Shown here: in pieces, positions 25,718 through 35,182 of the stretch
How the letters are laid out: each line of letters starts with the position of its first letter
Numbering within the stretch: position 1 is the first letter of the stretch
The notes under the pieces: generated by a model
Told to the model about the DNA's origin: nothing
The model's database searches: none
Seen by the model: only the letters and a program-made list of their open reading frames with translations
Assembly: GCA_965249765.1 (NCBI GenBank)
Contig: CBDFMR010000005.1
Span: 62,001 to 126,000 of the forward strand
Length of the DNA stretch: 64,000 nucleotides
Reading direction: 5' to 3'
From: CBDFMR01 sp965249765
GTDB lineage: Bacteria > Bacteroidota > Bacteroidia > Chitinophagales > Saprospiraceae
Position numbers and translations under genes: made by a program

Positions 25718-26911
25718 CTACTGTTTTGTAAGAATCAAGTTACATGTGATAGGAATAGGCAACTGATTAGTAATGATGGTCATGGTCAAATGAAGCTCGG
25801 TTTCTGTAATCAAATCTCCAGATCCCGATACCGACGTCGTACCTAACATAGGTATCATCACATCAGTAGGAAAAACGAACACATGATCACTATCAGTAAG
25901 ATTTGCCTCTATATCAAATCCCGGTACAGCAGATAATGACAACTTAAGTTTCAAAATATCTCCGGGCACTTCTGTCACGTCAAATGTAAACAACTGAGCT
26001 CCTACACCTAGTCCACAGTCGCTATCTGATGTCCAAGTACCTAGATACTTATCCTTCCATAAGGTCTCACAGTCCTCGCCCTCATATCCATCAAAGCAAT
26101 TGCAATAGCCTGTAGCAAGGTCGCAATCTCCATTGACACATCCGGCACATAAATCAGTCTCGCAATTGTTGCCCGCAAATCCAGCAGGGCAATGACAGGT
26201 ACCATCGTGTATATTTCAAATTGCACAATTAAGCTGCATTAGCTATGACGGTCTTGATGACCTCCCAAGCTCCGCTATGCTTGTAGCATCTTAAGTTAGC
26301 CATAGCATTTGCACCATTGAACGATCCATCAGACCACCATAATAGTTACTCACTCGCTGTACTTGACACGGTGCTATTTCAACATCTATCAACTCTTTGA
26401 TTAACTCTGTGACTTCCTGATAAACTAGGGCTTGACCATGTTGCATAGTACCACCCGCATTCGTTCGCTAATCCCAAACCGAGAAGTCCCTTTGCATAAA
26501 ATATGATCTTTCTTCAATCTGACTTTACCCAGACTGGGCAGTACTTTTTTTTTTGAATTGCGGCTCTTTGGTAATTTACCCGAAGACTCCTCAAGTAAAC
26601 CAAGTGTAAATTGTCTGCCAATGTCTAATAGACCTTCTTCGTACTCTATTGATGAGCTAATCTGATCTTGAGTCTTTACAAATTGGGTCACTTCTTCTCT
26701 TACTGCTTCTAGGATGGAATCTACTATGTGCTTCGTTTCCATCTTATTATTTTTTGGTGACCCTAAGTTACCCGTTTTGTGCATTTTGAAATACACACGT
26801 ACCATCATTGCAATTACCGTCATTTTGACAAGTGACATCATCACATGGATCAGAGCAAGATGAAATCATACCCAGAGTAAAGAGGAGAAGAAGTATTTTT
26901 AATGTTTGCAT
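25718..26911 (-). pseudogene. EGF-like lipoprotein gene split by an IS derivative
   Basis: The 5' part (26911 leftwards) encodes a lipoprotein signal (MQTLKILLLLFTLGMISSC) and DPCDDVTCQNDGNCNDGT. A 592-bp insertion follows at 26207-26798. The 3' part resumes with CHCPAGFAGNNCETDLCAG, then CVNGDCDLATGYCNCFDGYE and a beta-rich C-terminal domain ending at 25718. Removing the insert and one copy of the 8-bp duplication gives a continuous frame of 197 residues with regularly spaced EGF-like cysteines. The open frame now visible at 25718-25993 is only the 3' end. The intact protein would have been a surface or periplasmic lipoprotein of unknown function. Confidence 0.88.
26207..26798 (-). mobile_element. 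Internally deleted, non-autonomous derivative of an ISKra4-like IS
   Basis: The 592-bp insert has imperfect inverted ends: GTGTATATTTCAAATTGCAC at 26207 and, inverted, GTGTGTATTTCAAAATGCAC at 26798. It is flanked by perfect 8-bp direct repeats GTACCATC (26199-26206 and 26799-26806). Its outer parts match the longer copy at 35440-36707, but the central part of the transposase gene is missing; the join lies near 26307-26330, where short shared GATGG/TCAATGG motifs occur. The remaining transposase N-terminal frame (from METKHIVDS) is open through a ten-A run. Without a catalytic domain it could only move with help. Confidence 0.9.
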
Positions 26912-26951
26912 TGCTATTCATTTAGTGACCTTTTGTAAGAATAACAAGCTT

Positions 26952-27584
26952 ATGCCTAATCAGGTAGTCCTACCGCCATCATTCTATGCCAGCGAGATTG
27001 TAGTTAACATTGCAAAAAAACTCCTAGGCAAGGTTATTATTGCCAATACTAGAGGCGGTACTACTATCGGGATGATTGTAGAGACAGAAGCTTATGAAGC
27101 ACCGCAGGACAAAGCTAGTCATGCCTATGGAAACAAGAGAACACCTCGCACTGAGACTATGTTTGCAACGCCAGGAACATGCTACATGTATATCTGCTAT
27201 GGAATCCACCACCTCTTCAATATCATTACAGCTCCGAAAGGAATACCCCACGCCATACTCATAAGAGCCATAGAGCCCAAGGAAAACGTTGAGTTGATGA
27301 TAAGAAGAAGAAAAATGAAAACCTTACATCCAACATTAGTTAATGGTCCAGGAAAATTCACAATGGCCATGGGTATCAATATAAAACACAACGGCTTGGA
27401 TCTGACAAAATCTGATAGTCGAATCCGTGTCGAGGATCATGGTATTAGAGTCAAGAAGAGTGACATCATCGCCGGACCACGAGTCGGCATGACGTCAGCA
27501 CAAGAGTGTAAACACTGGCCATATAGGTTTAGAATCAAGGACAACAAGTGGACTAGTAAACCAGACACTGTTATATATGACTAG
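26952..27584 (+). CDS. DNA-3-methyladenine glycosylase (AAG/MPG family)
   Basis: Base-excision repair enzyme that removes alkylated purines. The ATG at 26952 (MPNQVVLPPSFYASEIVVN) gives 210 residues, the normal size; the longer frame from 26832 overlaps the lipoprotein gene antisense and is rejected. The catalytic motif is IVETEAY with Glu46, followed by ASHAYGNKRTPRTETMF and the intercalation region CYMYICYGIHHLFNI. LVNGPGKFTMAMGI and the C-terminal GPRVGM are also family features. It is divergent from the EGF-like lipoprotein gene. Confidence 0.93.
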   Translation: MPNQVVLPPSFYASEIVVNIAKKLLGKVIIANTRGGTTIGMIVETEAYEAPQDKASHAYGNKRTPRTETMFATPGTCYMYICYGIHHLFNIITAPKGIPHAILIRAIEPKENVELMIRRRKMKTLHPTLVNGPGKFTMAMGINIKHNGLDLTKSDSRIRVEDHGIRVKKSDIIAGPRVGMTSAQECKHWPYRFRIKDNKWTSKPDTVIYD

Positions 27585-27609
27585 AAACACCGTTAACAAA
27601 GCATTAAAG

Positions 27610-27642
27610 TTGCATGTACATGCGTTTATCCCTTTAACTTTG
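27610..27642 (+). promoter_or_regulatory. Promoter of the Plug-like gene
   Basis: TTG at 27610-27612 and TAACTTTG at 27635-27642, 22 bases apart, fit the Bacteroidota promoter pattern. The position excludes the GTG at 27642 as a start and supports the ATG at 27654 or 27657. Confidence 0.6.
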
Positions 27643-27653
27643 TGTTGTTAGTT

Positions 27654-28910
27654 ATGATGAGATTAATTGTCATTTTATTTCTATTCCTTACAATCACCGA
27701 GGGCTATGGTCAAGAACTTGACTTTAACCTGCGTAATGAGGTCTATTTTGATCATATCAAGTCTGTGCAGCTGATAAAAGCCAATGCACCGGCTTCAGAT
27801 CCTATCCTTGACCTGAACAGAGGTGGAAGATTATTGCTTTCATTTGATGACATGGGTGGTGACCGAAAAGATTATCGATACTCAATCTTTCATTGTACCA
27901 AGGACTGGGATCGCTCTGATCTGGAAGAGGTTGAATATCTCGAAGGCTTTAATGAGGAATTAATAGACAACTATTCCACTTCCTCTAATACGAGAGAAGA
28001 CTACACTCACTATAGGCTGATTCTTCCCAATGAAGATACCCGATGGACGCTTTCTGGGAATTACATTCTTGTTATCTATGAAGATGAGAGTGAAATGGTA
28101 CCGGTACTTACGCGAAGATTCATGATAGTCGAACAAAGCGTAGCTATCAACTCACAAAGTGTAAAGCCTTCGATGGTTGATAAAATACGTACTCACCATG
28201 AATTGGATTTTAGTATTGATTACAAAAACTTTTCAATCAGTAATCCTCTGAATGATATTACCGTAACTCTTGTTCAAAACGGGAATTGGCCAAATGCAAT
28301 AAAAAACCTGAAACCCAAGTATTTTACCTCCAATAAATTACATTTTGATTACATCGATCGGTTGAATTTTCATGCCTTGAAAGAGTTTAGAAGTTTTGAT
28401 ACAAGAAGCCTTTACTTTGCGAGTGAATATGTAAAAGCTATCGAGCTCAATGATGAAGGAGCTGATGTCTTACTCGAATTGGGAAGATCTCGCCATGACA
28501 GAAATTATCTTACTCAAAGCGATCTCAATGGAAAACATGTTTTGGCTTCTAAAGACCAAGCCCAAACTAGTACAAGATCAGAATATGCCTATGTCATTTT
28601 TAGCCTAGACATTCCGGAAATAGATCAAGATATATATATTACTGGCGAATTTACAGATTGGCTCCCATACGAATCATGTCGTATGGTCTACGACAATTAC
28701 CGTGGCATATATCTAAGGGAAATGAAATTAAAACAGGGTTATTATGACTACATGTATGGTGTCGAAAAAGAAGGAAAATGGGATCTTGTTCAACTCGAAG
28801 GCAGCTGGTATGAAACAGAAAATGACTATAACTTCTTTGTCTATTATTCTCCCTTTGGAAGTCGGTATGATCGTCTAATTGGTGTGAGTACCGTTAACTC
28901 TAATAGGTGA
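27654..28910 (+). CDS. DUF5103 type IX secretion Plug-like protein
   Basis: A 418-residue exported protein of the DUF5103 family, the family of the T9SS Plug protein that closes the periplasmic side of the SprA translocon. It has a signal peptide (MRLIVILFLFLTITEGYGQ), then LNLRNEVYFDHIKSVQLIK, FDDMGGDRKDYRYSIFHC and DWDRSDLEEVEYLEGFNE, which are family landmarks. The C-terminal half (FTDWLPYESCRMVYDNYRG, YYDYMYGV) is beta-sandwich-like. It stands alone after mpg with its own promoter. Assignment to the family is firm; the role in secretion is inferred from the characterised member. Confidence 0.9.
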   Translation: MMRLIVILFLFLTITEGYGQELDFNLRNEVYFDHIKSVQLIKANAPASDPILDLNRGGRLLLSFDDMGGDRKDYRYSIFHCTKDWDRSDLEEVEYLEGFNEELIDNYSTSSNTREDYTHYRLILPNEDTRWTLSGNYILVIYEDESEMVPVLTRRFMIVEQSVAINSQSVKPSMVDKIRTHHELDFSIDYKNFSISNPLNDITVTLVQNGNWPNAIKNLKPKYFTSNKLHFDYIDRLNFHALKEFRSFDTRSLYFASEYVKAIELNDEGADVLLELGRSRHDRNYLTQSDLNGKHVLASKDQAQTSTRSEYAYVIFSLDIPEIDQDIYITGEFTDWLPYESCRMVYDNYRGIYLREMKLKQGYYDYMYGVEKEGKWDLVQLEGSWYETENDYNFFVYYSPFGSRYDRLIGVSTVNSNR

Positions 28911-29056
28911 TAGAAATTGATCAGTGATCCTTTAGTCACTTTGACTTACTATCTGTTCATCCGTAATTTCCTAACATTTATATATTAATTCTAAGCAATG
29001 AGCACAGAATGCTGTAATATTGCGTCAAATTCATCAAACGATTTAAAGAGAATTCG

Positions 29057-30478
29057 ATGAAAATCAAACTGATTCTTTTCACATTACTCGTAACTGTTTC
29101 TTCTGCCCTATCAGGTCAGGAAATATGGACATTACAGAAATGCATAGAACATGCTCGAGAAAACAATCTTAGTGTAGATCAAGCAGAGATTGCTGCAGCC
29201 AGTGAAGACATAAATCTCAAGCAATCACAGCATAGAAGGTATCCTAGTTTGAGCTTCGGATCAGGGCTCAATTGGAATTTTGGACGATCCATCGATCCTA
29301 CGACCAACACTTTTATATCACAAACTTTTTTTTCAAACACATACTCTCTCAACAGTGGGGTACGACTATATGGCGGAAGAGCAATAAACAATACTATAGA
29401 ACAAACTCGAATCAACAAGGAGGCCATCTACAAGGATCTGGAACAGATGAAGAATGACATCAGTCTACAGATTGTCAATGGTTATATCAATGTTTTATTT
29501 GCAAGGGAACGTGTTGATATAGCGCGTAACCAGTTATCACTCGTCGAAAGCCAACTGGATCAACTGGAGAAGCTCATCAATCACGGAGTCAACCCTGCTA
29601 ACGATCGACTAGGTCTAGAAGCCCAAGTCCTCACCAATAGGCAGAGCCTAGTGCAGGCCGAGAACAATGTCGATCTTGCATTGCTGAATCTCAAGCAGAT
29701 GCTAAGACTCGACCCTGATTTTGAGATGGATGTTGATTATCCTAATCGGGAAATACCAGTAACTCTGGATCCTAATGTCATGAGTTTCAAGGAAGTTTAC
29801 GACAAAGCTATATCAACTCAGCATAATATCAAGGCGAATGAATTGAGAATAAAAAGTGCAGAAAAAAGTATTAACATAGCCAATGCTGGAAGATTGCCTT
29901 CACTGGATTTTGGCACATATCTTGGCACTAATTATTCCAATCAAGGTAGAAGAATAGATGGATTCGAGACGGAGAGGGATGAAACGGTATTTTTCTTTGA
30001 CAATGCCCCGGTGACCGTTGGTTTTGATCAGGTTTTACCAATATTGGCAGACAATCCATATCTCGATCAGATTGATGAAAATCTTTCTTATGGTTTTGGA
30101 TTTCAGCTCTCAGTGCCTATTTACAACAACTATAATAATCTGGCCAATATTCAAAAAGCCAAATTAGGGGTAGAGAGGGCAAAGATCTCGGCACAACAAA
30201 CAAAGGATAACCTCAAAACCAATGTACAGACTGCATTGATGAATGCACGCGCAGCCAAGGTACAGTATGAAATGGCTCAGAAAAGTCATGACGCTCAAGA
30301 TGCCGCATATAAGAACGCACAGAAGCAATTTGACCTAGGCAATCTAAATACATTTAATTACGAGACTGCGAGAAACAACCTCGACAATGCAGCCACTAAC
30401 CGTATCATAGCTAAGTACGACTATTTATTTAAAAGTAAAGTTCTGGACTACTATCTGGGTAATCCAATAAAATTGTAA
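29057..30478 (+). CDS. TolC family outer membrane efflux protein
   Basis: A 473-residue outer-membrane channel of the TolC/OEP family. A signal peptide (ending ALSGQ) precedes two homologous halves with long alpha-hairpins (for example INVLFARERVDIARNQLSLV and RLGLEAQVLTNRQSLVQAEN in the first; VQTALMNARAAKVQYEMAQK in the second). It lies eight bases upstream of a HlyD-family adaptor gene, so the two form an efflux operon. No matching inner-membrane ABC or RND pump follows; downstream is a TIGR04282 gene. The pump may be encoded elsewhere. Confidence 0.93.
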   Translation: MKIKLILFTLLVTVSSALSGQEIWTLQKCIEHARENNLSVDQAEIAAASEDINLKQSQHRRYPSLSFGSGLNWNFGRSIDPTTNTFISQTFFSNTYSLNSGVRLYGGRAINNTIEQTRINKEAIYKDLEQMKNDISLQIVNGYINVLFARERVDIARNQLSLVESQLDQLEKLINHGVNPANDRLGLEAQVLTNRQSLVQAENNVDLALLNLKQMLRLDPDFEMDVDYPNREIPVTLDPNVMSFKEVYDKAISTQHNIKANELRIKSAEKSINIANAGRLPSLDFGTYLGTNYSNQGRRIDGFETERDETVFFFDNAPVTVGFDQVLPILADNPYLDQIDENLSYGFGFQLSVPIYNNYNNLANIQKAKLGVERAKISAQQTKDNLKTNVQTALMNARAAKVQYEMAQKSHDAQDAAYKNAQKQFDLGNLNTFNYETARNNLDNAATNRIIAKYDYLFKSKVLDYYLGNPIKL

Positions 30479-30485
30479 TCTGATC

Positions 30486-31844
30486 ATGTCAAAGAAGAAA
30501 AAGAGAAATTGGTTGGTCTATGGATTAATCGCTCTTATCGTACTATTGTTGGTCTTTGCATACTTCAAGGCCAAGAGTAAGCCAAAGGGAGAAGCCGTAG
30601 AGATTGAAAAAGTATCGACACGAACCATCCTGGAAACAGTATCGGCCAGCGGAAAGATCTTTCCAGAAAAAGAGGTCAAGATAAGCTCAGATGTATCAGG
30701 TGAAATCGTGGAGCTATTTATAGAAGAAGGAGACAGCGTCGTTGCAGGACAGGTTCTGGCTAAGATCGATCCAGAGACGTATGTATCTGCTGTAGAGAGG
30801 GGCCAAGCGACACTCAACAATGTCAAAACCCAGCTGTCCATGTCAAGATCACAAATAGAGAGTGCTCGAGCTCAGAAAGAGCAGATCATTGCTCAGCTGG
30901 AGAACGTCAGGACCATACACTCCAGAAATGAAAGCTTGCTGAAAGATGGTGTCATCTCTCAGGCAGAGTACGATCAATCAATGGCGTCGTTAAAAGGACT
31001 GGAAGCCAATCTCAGAGCATCAGAAGCGAGCGAAAGATCTGCGCAGGAATCCGCAAGAGCAGCAGAATTCTCTGTAAAGAGTTCAGCAGCAACTCTCAAA
31101 GAAGTAAGAACCAATCTCAACCGTACAACCATCAAAGCTCCTGTAAGTGGGACTATCTCTAGCCTATCTGTAGAGCAAGGAGAACGTGTCGTAGGAACTA
31201 TACAGATGACAGGTACGGAAATGATGCGTATTGCCAATCTAAATGTGATGGAAGTGCAAGTAGATGTGAGTGAGAATGACATACTACGGGTATCTCTCAA
31301 TGACGAAGTAGACATAGAAGTAGATGCCTATCTCGACAGGAAGTTTAAAGGAAAGGTCACAGAAATTGCTAATTCTGCCTCGAATCTAACGGGAGGACAG
31401 GTGAGTCTTAATACAGATCAGGTGACTAATTTTTCTGTAAAGATCAGACTAGATCCCGACTCATATAAGGATCTCATCACATCAGGAAAGAGGTTCCCCT
31501 TCCGACCTGGAATGTCAGCCACAGTGGACATTTATACCGAGAAGCTTGATGGTGCATTGAGTGTACCGATTCAGGCCGTCACGACAAGGGAGAAAGATGG
31601 AGATGGGAAAAACTTAGACGAGGATGAAGAGTTGCTTGAGGTGGTGTTTGTAATAAAAACGGATACCGTAAGCATGATAGAAGTAACTACGGGGATTCAG
31701 GATGACGATTATATAGTTGTCAATTCCGGATTGACTAAAGACGATGAGATCGTCACGGGTCCTTACTCAGCCGTGTCTAAAAAGCTGAAACAAGGAGCTG
31801 TTGTGCAGAGAAAAGAAAAGGAGAAAGGCGAGAAAAAAGACTAA
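30486..31844 (+). CDS. HlyD/MacA-type periplasmic efflux adaptor
   Basis: A 452-residue membrane-fusion protein. One N-terminal helix (WLVYGLIALIVLLLVFAYF) anchors it in the inner membrane. A split lipoyl domain (SGEIVELFIEEGDSVVAGQVLAKID and later TIKAPVSGTISSLSVEQGE) surrounds a coiled-coil hairpin of about 100 residues, followed by beta-barrel domains. The C-terminal tail is highly charged (KEKEKGEKKD). It links a pump to the TolC-type channel encoded just upstream. It resembles MacA-like adaptors used with MacB ABC transporters, but no such gene is present here. Confidence 0.92.
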   Translation: MSKKKKRNWLVYGLIALIVLLLVFAYFKAKSKPKGEAVEIEKVSTRTILETVSASGKIFPEKEVKISSDVSGEIVELFIEEGDSVVAGQVLAKIDPETYVSAVERGQATLNNVKTQLSMSRSQIESARAQKEQIIAQLENVRTIHSRNESLLKDGVISQAEYDQSMASLKGLEANLRASEASERSAQESARAAEFSVKSSAATLKEVRTNLNRTTIKAPVSGTISSLSVEQGERVVGTIQMTGTEMMRIANLNVMEVQVDVSENDILRVSLNDEVDIEVDAYLDRKFKGKVTEIANSASNLTGGQVSLNTDQVTNFSVKIRLDPDSYKDLITSGKRFPFRPGMSATVDIYTEKLDGALSVPIQAVTTREKDGDGKNLDEDEELLEVVFVIKTDTVSMIEVTTGIQDDDYIVVNSGLTKDDEIVTGPYSAVSKKLKQGAVVQRKEKEKGEKKD

Positions 31845-31848
31845 CTCC

Positions 31849-32445
31849 ATGCCAAGTCTTGCCCTCATTGTCCTTATGAAAAATCCAATCATGGGTAAGG
31901 TGAAAACCCGCATCGCCAAGGGATCTAATGATGAAACCGCCCTTTCCATCTACAAGCAACTGCTGAGCCGTTGCAGTGAGGTCACCCGCTCTCTCAACGA
32001 AGATATAGACATCCTATTATATTACTCTTACTTTATCGATGAGGATGATGATTGGATCCATGTACATCAAAAGAAGCTACAGCAAGGCGATGAATTAGGT
32101 GAACGCTTAATCAATGCCTTCACCCAAACATTTAGTAACGGGTATGATAAGGCGGTGGTCATAGGAACGGATTGTTATGACCTGAGTATGGAAAATGTTC
32201 ATAAGGCTTTTGCGTCTCTTTCTAATTCCGATATGGTAATCGGACCTTCGTATGACGGAGGATATTATTTGCTAGGCATGAAGAAGTTCTACCCTAGCCT
32301 ATTCCAAGACATAATGTGGAGTACAGATAGCGTTTTTCCTCAGACACTCAAGAAAGCACAATTGCTTGGTTTAGAAATATCCACACTAGAAAAGCTACAT
32401 GATATCGATCATTATGAGGATTGGTTGGCGATGTCTCAACGATAA
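31849..32445 (+). CDS. TIGR04282 / DUF2064 family glycosyltransferase-like protein
   Basis: A 198-residue protein with a nucleotide-sugar-transferase-like Rossmann fold. Markers are ALIVLMKNPIMGKVKTRIAK at the N terminus, IGTDCYDLS in the middle, VIGPSYDGGYYLLGMKK, and STDSVFPQT followed by the LHDIDHYEDW element. Family members are annotated as arsenosugar-related glycosyltransferases, a role I cannot test here. The ATG at 31849 is chosen: the longer frame starting at 31801 overlaps the adaptor gene. It begins two bases after the adaptor gene's last stop base region, so it is probably in the same transcript. Confidence 0.86.
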   Translation: MPSLALIVLMKNPIMGKVKTRIAKGSNDETALSIYKQLLSRCSEVTRSLNEDIDILLYYSYFIDEDDDWIHVHQKKLQQGDELGERLINAFTQTFSNGYDKAVVIGTDCYDLSMENVHKAFASLSNSDMVIGPSYDGGYYLLGMKKFYPSLFQDIMWSTDSVFPQTLKKAQLLGLEISTLEKLHDIDHYEDWLAMSQR

Positions 32446-32460
32446 CACATTTTTTCACGC

Positions 32461-32934
32461 TCACCTCCTCAGAAAAATAAAATCGGTAGGAATAGGCTCA
32501 AGGTCTCGTTCCCTCATTATCCAAGCGATCTGCCCTCTATGATAGGTCCCATGATTGGCAACATGAAGGAGAATTTGTTCTATCGTATTTTCAAATTCTT
32601 CACCCTGAGAATTAGAATAACGCAATACCTCTGTAACCTGGCGATCATCTATTATATCCAATGAAGTTTTCAGGTTGCGACTATCAATTGTCGACCAATC
32701 CTTGACGGGATGCACATCAAAGACCTTCACTCCTATAGGTAGTTTATTGATTCGGTTATTCCAAATGATGTGTGCGTTGAAGATGTGGCACAGTAATTTA
32801 CTGGCATCACTTGGAAACTCGACACCCAACTCTTTAGCCTTATCGATCAGTAGTGTATTACACTCGTGATTGTACTGTAAGATGTCTTTTAGCACAATTA
32901 AAATGTCATTCGGCTCGCATCTCGATGTAAGCAC
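32461..32934 (-). CDS. DinB family protein
   Basis: A 157-residue four-helix-bundle protein of the DinB/YfiT metalloenzyme superfamily. Probable metal ligands are the histidine in LCHIFNAHIIWNNRI and the two in HVANHGTYHRGQIAW. DinB-like proteins include thiol transferases, but the substrate here is unknown. The N terminus overlaps the end of the upstream cytochrome gene by 29 bases, with no later Met before the first helix, so translation may be coupled to it. Confidence 0.87.
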   Translation of the reverse strand: MLTSRCEPNDILIVLKDILQYNHECNTLLIDKAKELGVEFPSDASKLLCHIFNAHIIWNNRINKLPIGVKVFDVHPVKDWSTIDSRNLKTSLDIIDDRQVTEVLRYSNSQGEEFENTIEQILLHVANHGTYHRGQIAWIMRERDLEPIPTDFIFLRR

Positions 32935-33934
32935 GTAAGTCTTCGACCATCTGATTGCTCAGTCTTTCTTCGGTATATTGAGGCATATATGAAGGTTTTC
33001 CTGACTTAGAGGGCACACCCCATCGTATCACCTGATAGATTGAATGTGGAGCATAACCACTCATCTTGCTCCTTAGATACTTAAAAGTCATTTTGGTATC
33101 ATCAAGGTAGAAAAATGAATATCGCTTGCGTTCATGGCAATGCATACAACTGATGTCGTAAATTTTCTTTCCATTGTCTGGGTCACCGGTAAGTCCATAG
33201 CCGTCTTTGCGGTCATCGGGAGGGAGTATAAAATGTGCGGATGAAGATGAACTGAACTTACTCTTAAGCAAGGCCAATGACTCCTCCTTATTATTGTTCT
33301 CTTCTAGTGACATTTGAACTACATCTAGCTCTTCCCCATTGATGAGCAAGTCATCCACTTTCAGCTCTAAGGTCCACATGTAGGCCAATATTGATTCAAT
33401 CTCCCAGTCTTTGAGTGCCCTACCTTGCGCACATTCTGTTGCACACAATTGTATGGCTTCCCGTACATTATTTCTTGCAGCATATACCAGATCACCATAT
33501 TTCTTCTCATAATCCCCGTTGTAATATGTCTCTCTGTTGACGGCACCATATAGCGTAGTCCCCTGTAAGAAAGGAATGCCTTCTTTCTGGGCGAACTCCA
33601 GTCTCGATTGCGGGTTAGGATTTGCCAGATCCAGTTCCTCATTTACAACATTATGGCAAGATGTACATACAAAATGCTTTGACTGCTTTTTGGTTTTCCC
33701 GCCTCCGGGTTTAGAAGCAAATCCCTTATGGACAATGGACCTTCCTGCTTCCACACTTACTCCCTTGAGGTCCATTCGAGGTTTTTTATCAGAAAAATCT
33801 TCACCAAACGATGCAAGTAATTCAGAAAGGCTCGTATCGCCAGTGATAATCTCAGATGAATTCTTTTCGATAAATGAGGTGAGCGCAAACATTGATACTA
33901 CAACTATCGACATGACTATGAATATCCTTTTCAT
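32906..33934 (-). CDS. Exported diheme cytochrome c
   Basis: A 342-residue exported protein with an N-terminal signal or anchor (MKRIFIVMSIVVVSMFALTSF). Two classical heme sites are present: CTSCH (about residue 91) and CMHCH (about residue 262). Each sits in a cytochrome c-like domain, with RSIVHKGFASKPGG before the first and DPDNGKKIYDISC before the second; the C-terminal part has the axial-Met-type region PSYMPQYTEERLSNQ. A further pair CATECAQGR is not a heme site. It is followed by DinB and preceded by a DUF5777 gene 11 bases away. It probably shuttles electrons in the periplasm. Confidence 0.9.
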   Translation of the reverse strand: MKRIFIVMSIVVVSMFALTSFIEKNSSEIITGDTSLSELLASFGEDFSDKKPRMDLKGVSVEAGRSIVHKGFASKPGGGKTKKQSKHFVCTSCHNVVNEELDLANPNPQSRLEFAQKEGIPFLQGTTLYGAVNRETYYNGDYEKKYGDLVYAARNNVREAIQLCATECAQGRALKDWEIESILAYMWTLELKVDDLLINGEELDVVQMSLEENNNKEESLALLKSKFSSSSSAHFILPPDDRKDGYGLTGDPDNGKKIYDISCMHCHERKRYSFFYLDDTKMTFKYLRSKMSGYAPHSIYQVIRWGVPSKSGKPSYMPQYTEERLSNQMVEDLRAYIEMRAE

Positions 33935-33945
33935 TGCAATAAATT

Positions 33946-34821
33946 CTAAATCGTGAACAATCTTGATATGGTAAATCCTAGTCTGAATTCCCCATCAGCC
34001 CAATTGGAAGTGGTATACGGTATGTAATCTGTCTCTGCTATACCTGTAGAATTGGTGAAATTCATTTGGAAAATATGACCTCCACCTGTATCCCATTCAA
34101 GGCCTACCCCAATGGAAGGATAGTAGCCATTTTCAGAAGTTCGCAACTCCGATATAGGAAATGTAGTATCGAATATAAGACCGAATGATCTGGTCATTTG
34201 GAATCTCCAAGCAGCACCAGCACTCACAAGGTCATTCTTATCGACATTGGGAACTAGATTTCTATAGGTCCAAGAACCATTAAGTTGTAGTGAAAATCTG
34301 TTTGAAAACTTCTTTGCCATTATTAGGGAAAGGTGATAAGACACCCTATGAGATTTTTTGACAAAAAAACTCAGCACACCTTCAGAGGGGCTTTTCCCCA
34401 TTGTGGAATAGCTCGTAATGCCTAAAAGTGCTAAGCTCAGGGGTTGCTTTCCATGTATCTCCTGATGGATGAGTCTCCATTTAAACATGCCATGAACATT
34501 CTGTCGCAATGGCCCTGCACCTTTAGTCCGACTAATTCCGATCATTCCATTATCGCTAAGACCGTACTCAAATCCGAAGAGCACATCAGAAGCACTTTCT
34601 AGACCATAAAAACTCGTCCACCCTCCAGCATCACCAGCAATGTCACCAAATCGATGCGCTACTCTAAAATCCAACTTACCCGCAGGAGTGATTTCCGTAG
34701 AATGTGTGTTGATCACTCTTGTATCCTTAAAAGTTTGAAACACCTTTTCTTGTGCGGAGGTGATGAAAGAGCATGAAAGAACCAGCCCTAAAACAAATCC
34801 ACGTGAAATTATTTTAATCAT
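33946..34821 (-). CDS. DUF5777 family beta-barrel protein
   Basis: A 291-residue protein with a signal peptide (ending SFITSAQ) and beta-barrel-like strands. HSTEITPAGKLDFRVAHRFGD, GGWTSFYGLESASDVLFGFEYG and GMIGISRTKGAG are typical of DUF5777. These proteins commonly accompany c-type cytochromes in Bacteroidota. It sits between the diheme cytochrome and a small heme lipoprotein, one base after the latter, and the three form one operon. An outer-membrane location is inferred; the function is unknown. Confidence 0.87.
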   Translation of the reverse strand: MIKIISRGFVLGLVLSCSFITSAQEKVFQTFKDTRVINTHSTEITPAGKLDFRVAHRFGDIAGDAGGWTSFYGLESASDVLFGFEYGLSDNGMIGISRTKGAGPLRQNVHGMFKWRLIHQEIHGKQPLSLALLGITSYSTMGKSPSEGVLSFFVKKSHRVSYHLSLIMAKKFSNRFSLQLNGSWTYRNLVPNVDKNDLVSAGAAWRFQMTRSFGLIFDTTFPISELRTSENGYYPSIGVGLEWDTGGGHIFQMNFTNSTGIAETDYIPYTTSNWADGEFRLGFTISRLFTI

Positions 34822-34822
34822 A

Positions 34823-35182
34823 TTAATTCTCTTTATAACCTTGAATGATCCAGCAACGGATCAATTGAAAATCTTCGTCCTCAATTGTAATAGGACCATT
34901 CGCATTAGACGGTGGCATATCTCTAAGATCTACAACTCTTGCTTCAAACATGGCGGGTGTGAGATATTGTTCCAATCCAGTATAGAAGTTAAAATCTTCA
35001 AATCTATCAATGCCGTTGTGACAACCAGTGTAAGAACAGTATGTTTCTATTAGAGGTTCTATCTGATCATTGTATGTCACGGTAGTACTACAATCGATCA
35101 AGTCTACATCTAACTTGTCTCTGGTACATTGACTGAAAACAAGGATTACTGTTGCAAAAAGTATAATTCTTCTCATATTCAT
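34823..35182 (-). CDS. Small lipoprotein with a C-x4-CH heme-type motif
   Basis: A 119-residue lipoprotein. The signal peptide ends in a lipobox (VFSQC). The motif CSYTGCHNG (C-x4-CH) is a variant heme-binding site seen in planctomycete-type and Bacteroidota cytochrome domains, followed by DFNFYTGLEQYL and DMPPSNANGPI, the latter supplying a possible axial Met. The C-terminal IRCWIIQGYKEN also fits this class. It is the first gene of the cytochrome/DUF5777 operon. Heme binding with four spacer residues is plausible but not shown. Confidence 0.78.
   Translation of the reverse strand: MNMRRIILFATVILVFSQCTRDKLDVDLIDCSTTVTYNDQIEPLIETYCSYTGCHNGIDRFEDFNFYTGLEQYLTPAMFEARVVDLRDMPPSNANGPITIEDEDFQLIRCWIIQGYKEN

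Noticed and set aside
26425..26844. 139-codon minus-strand frame as a gene
   Set aside because: It fuses the lipoprotein N-terminal region out of frame with the IS transposase start and is a by-product of the insertion.
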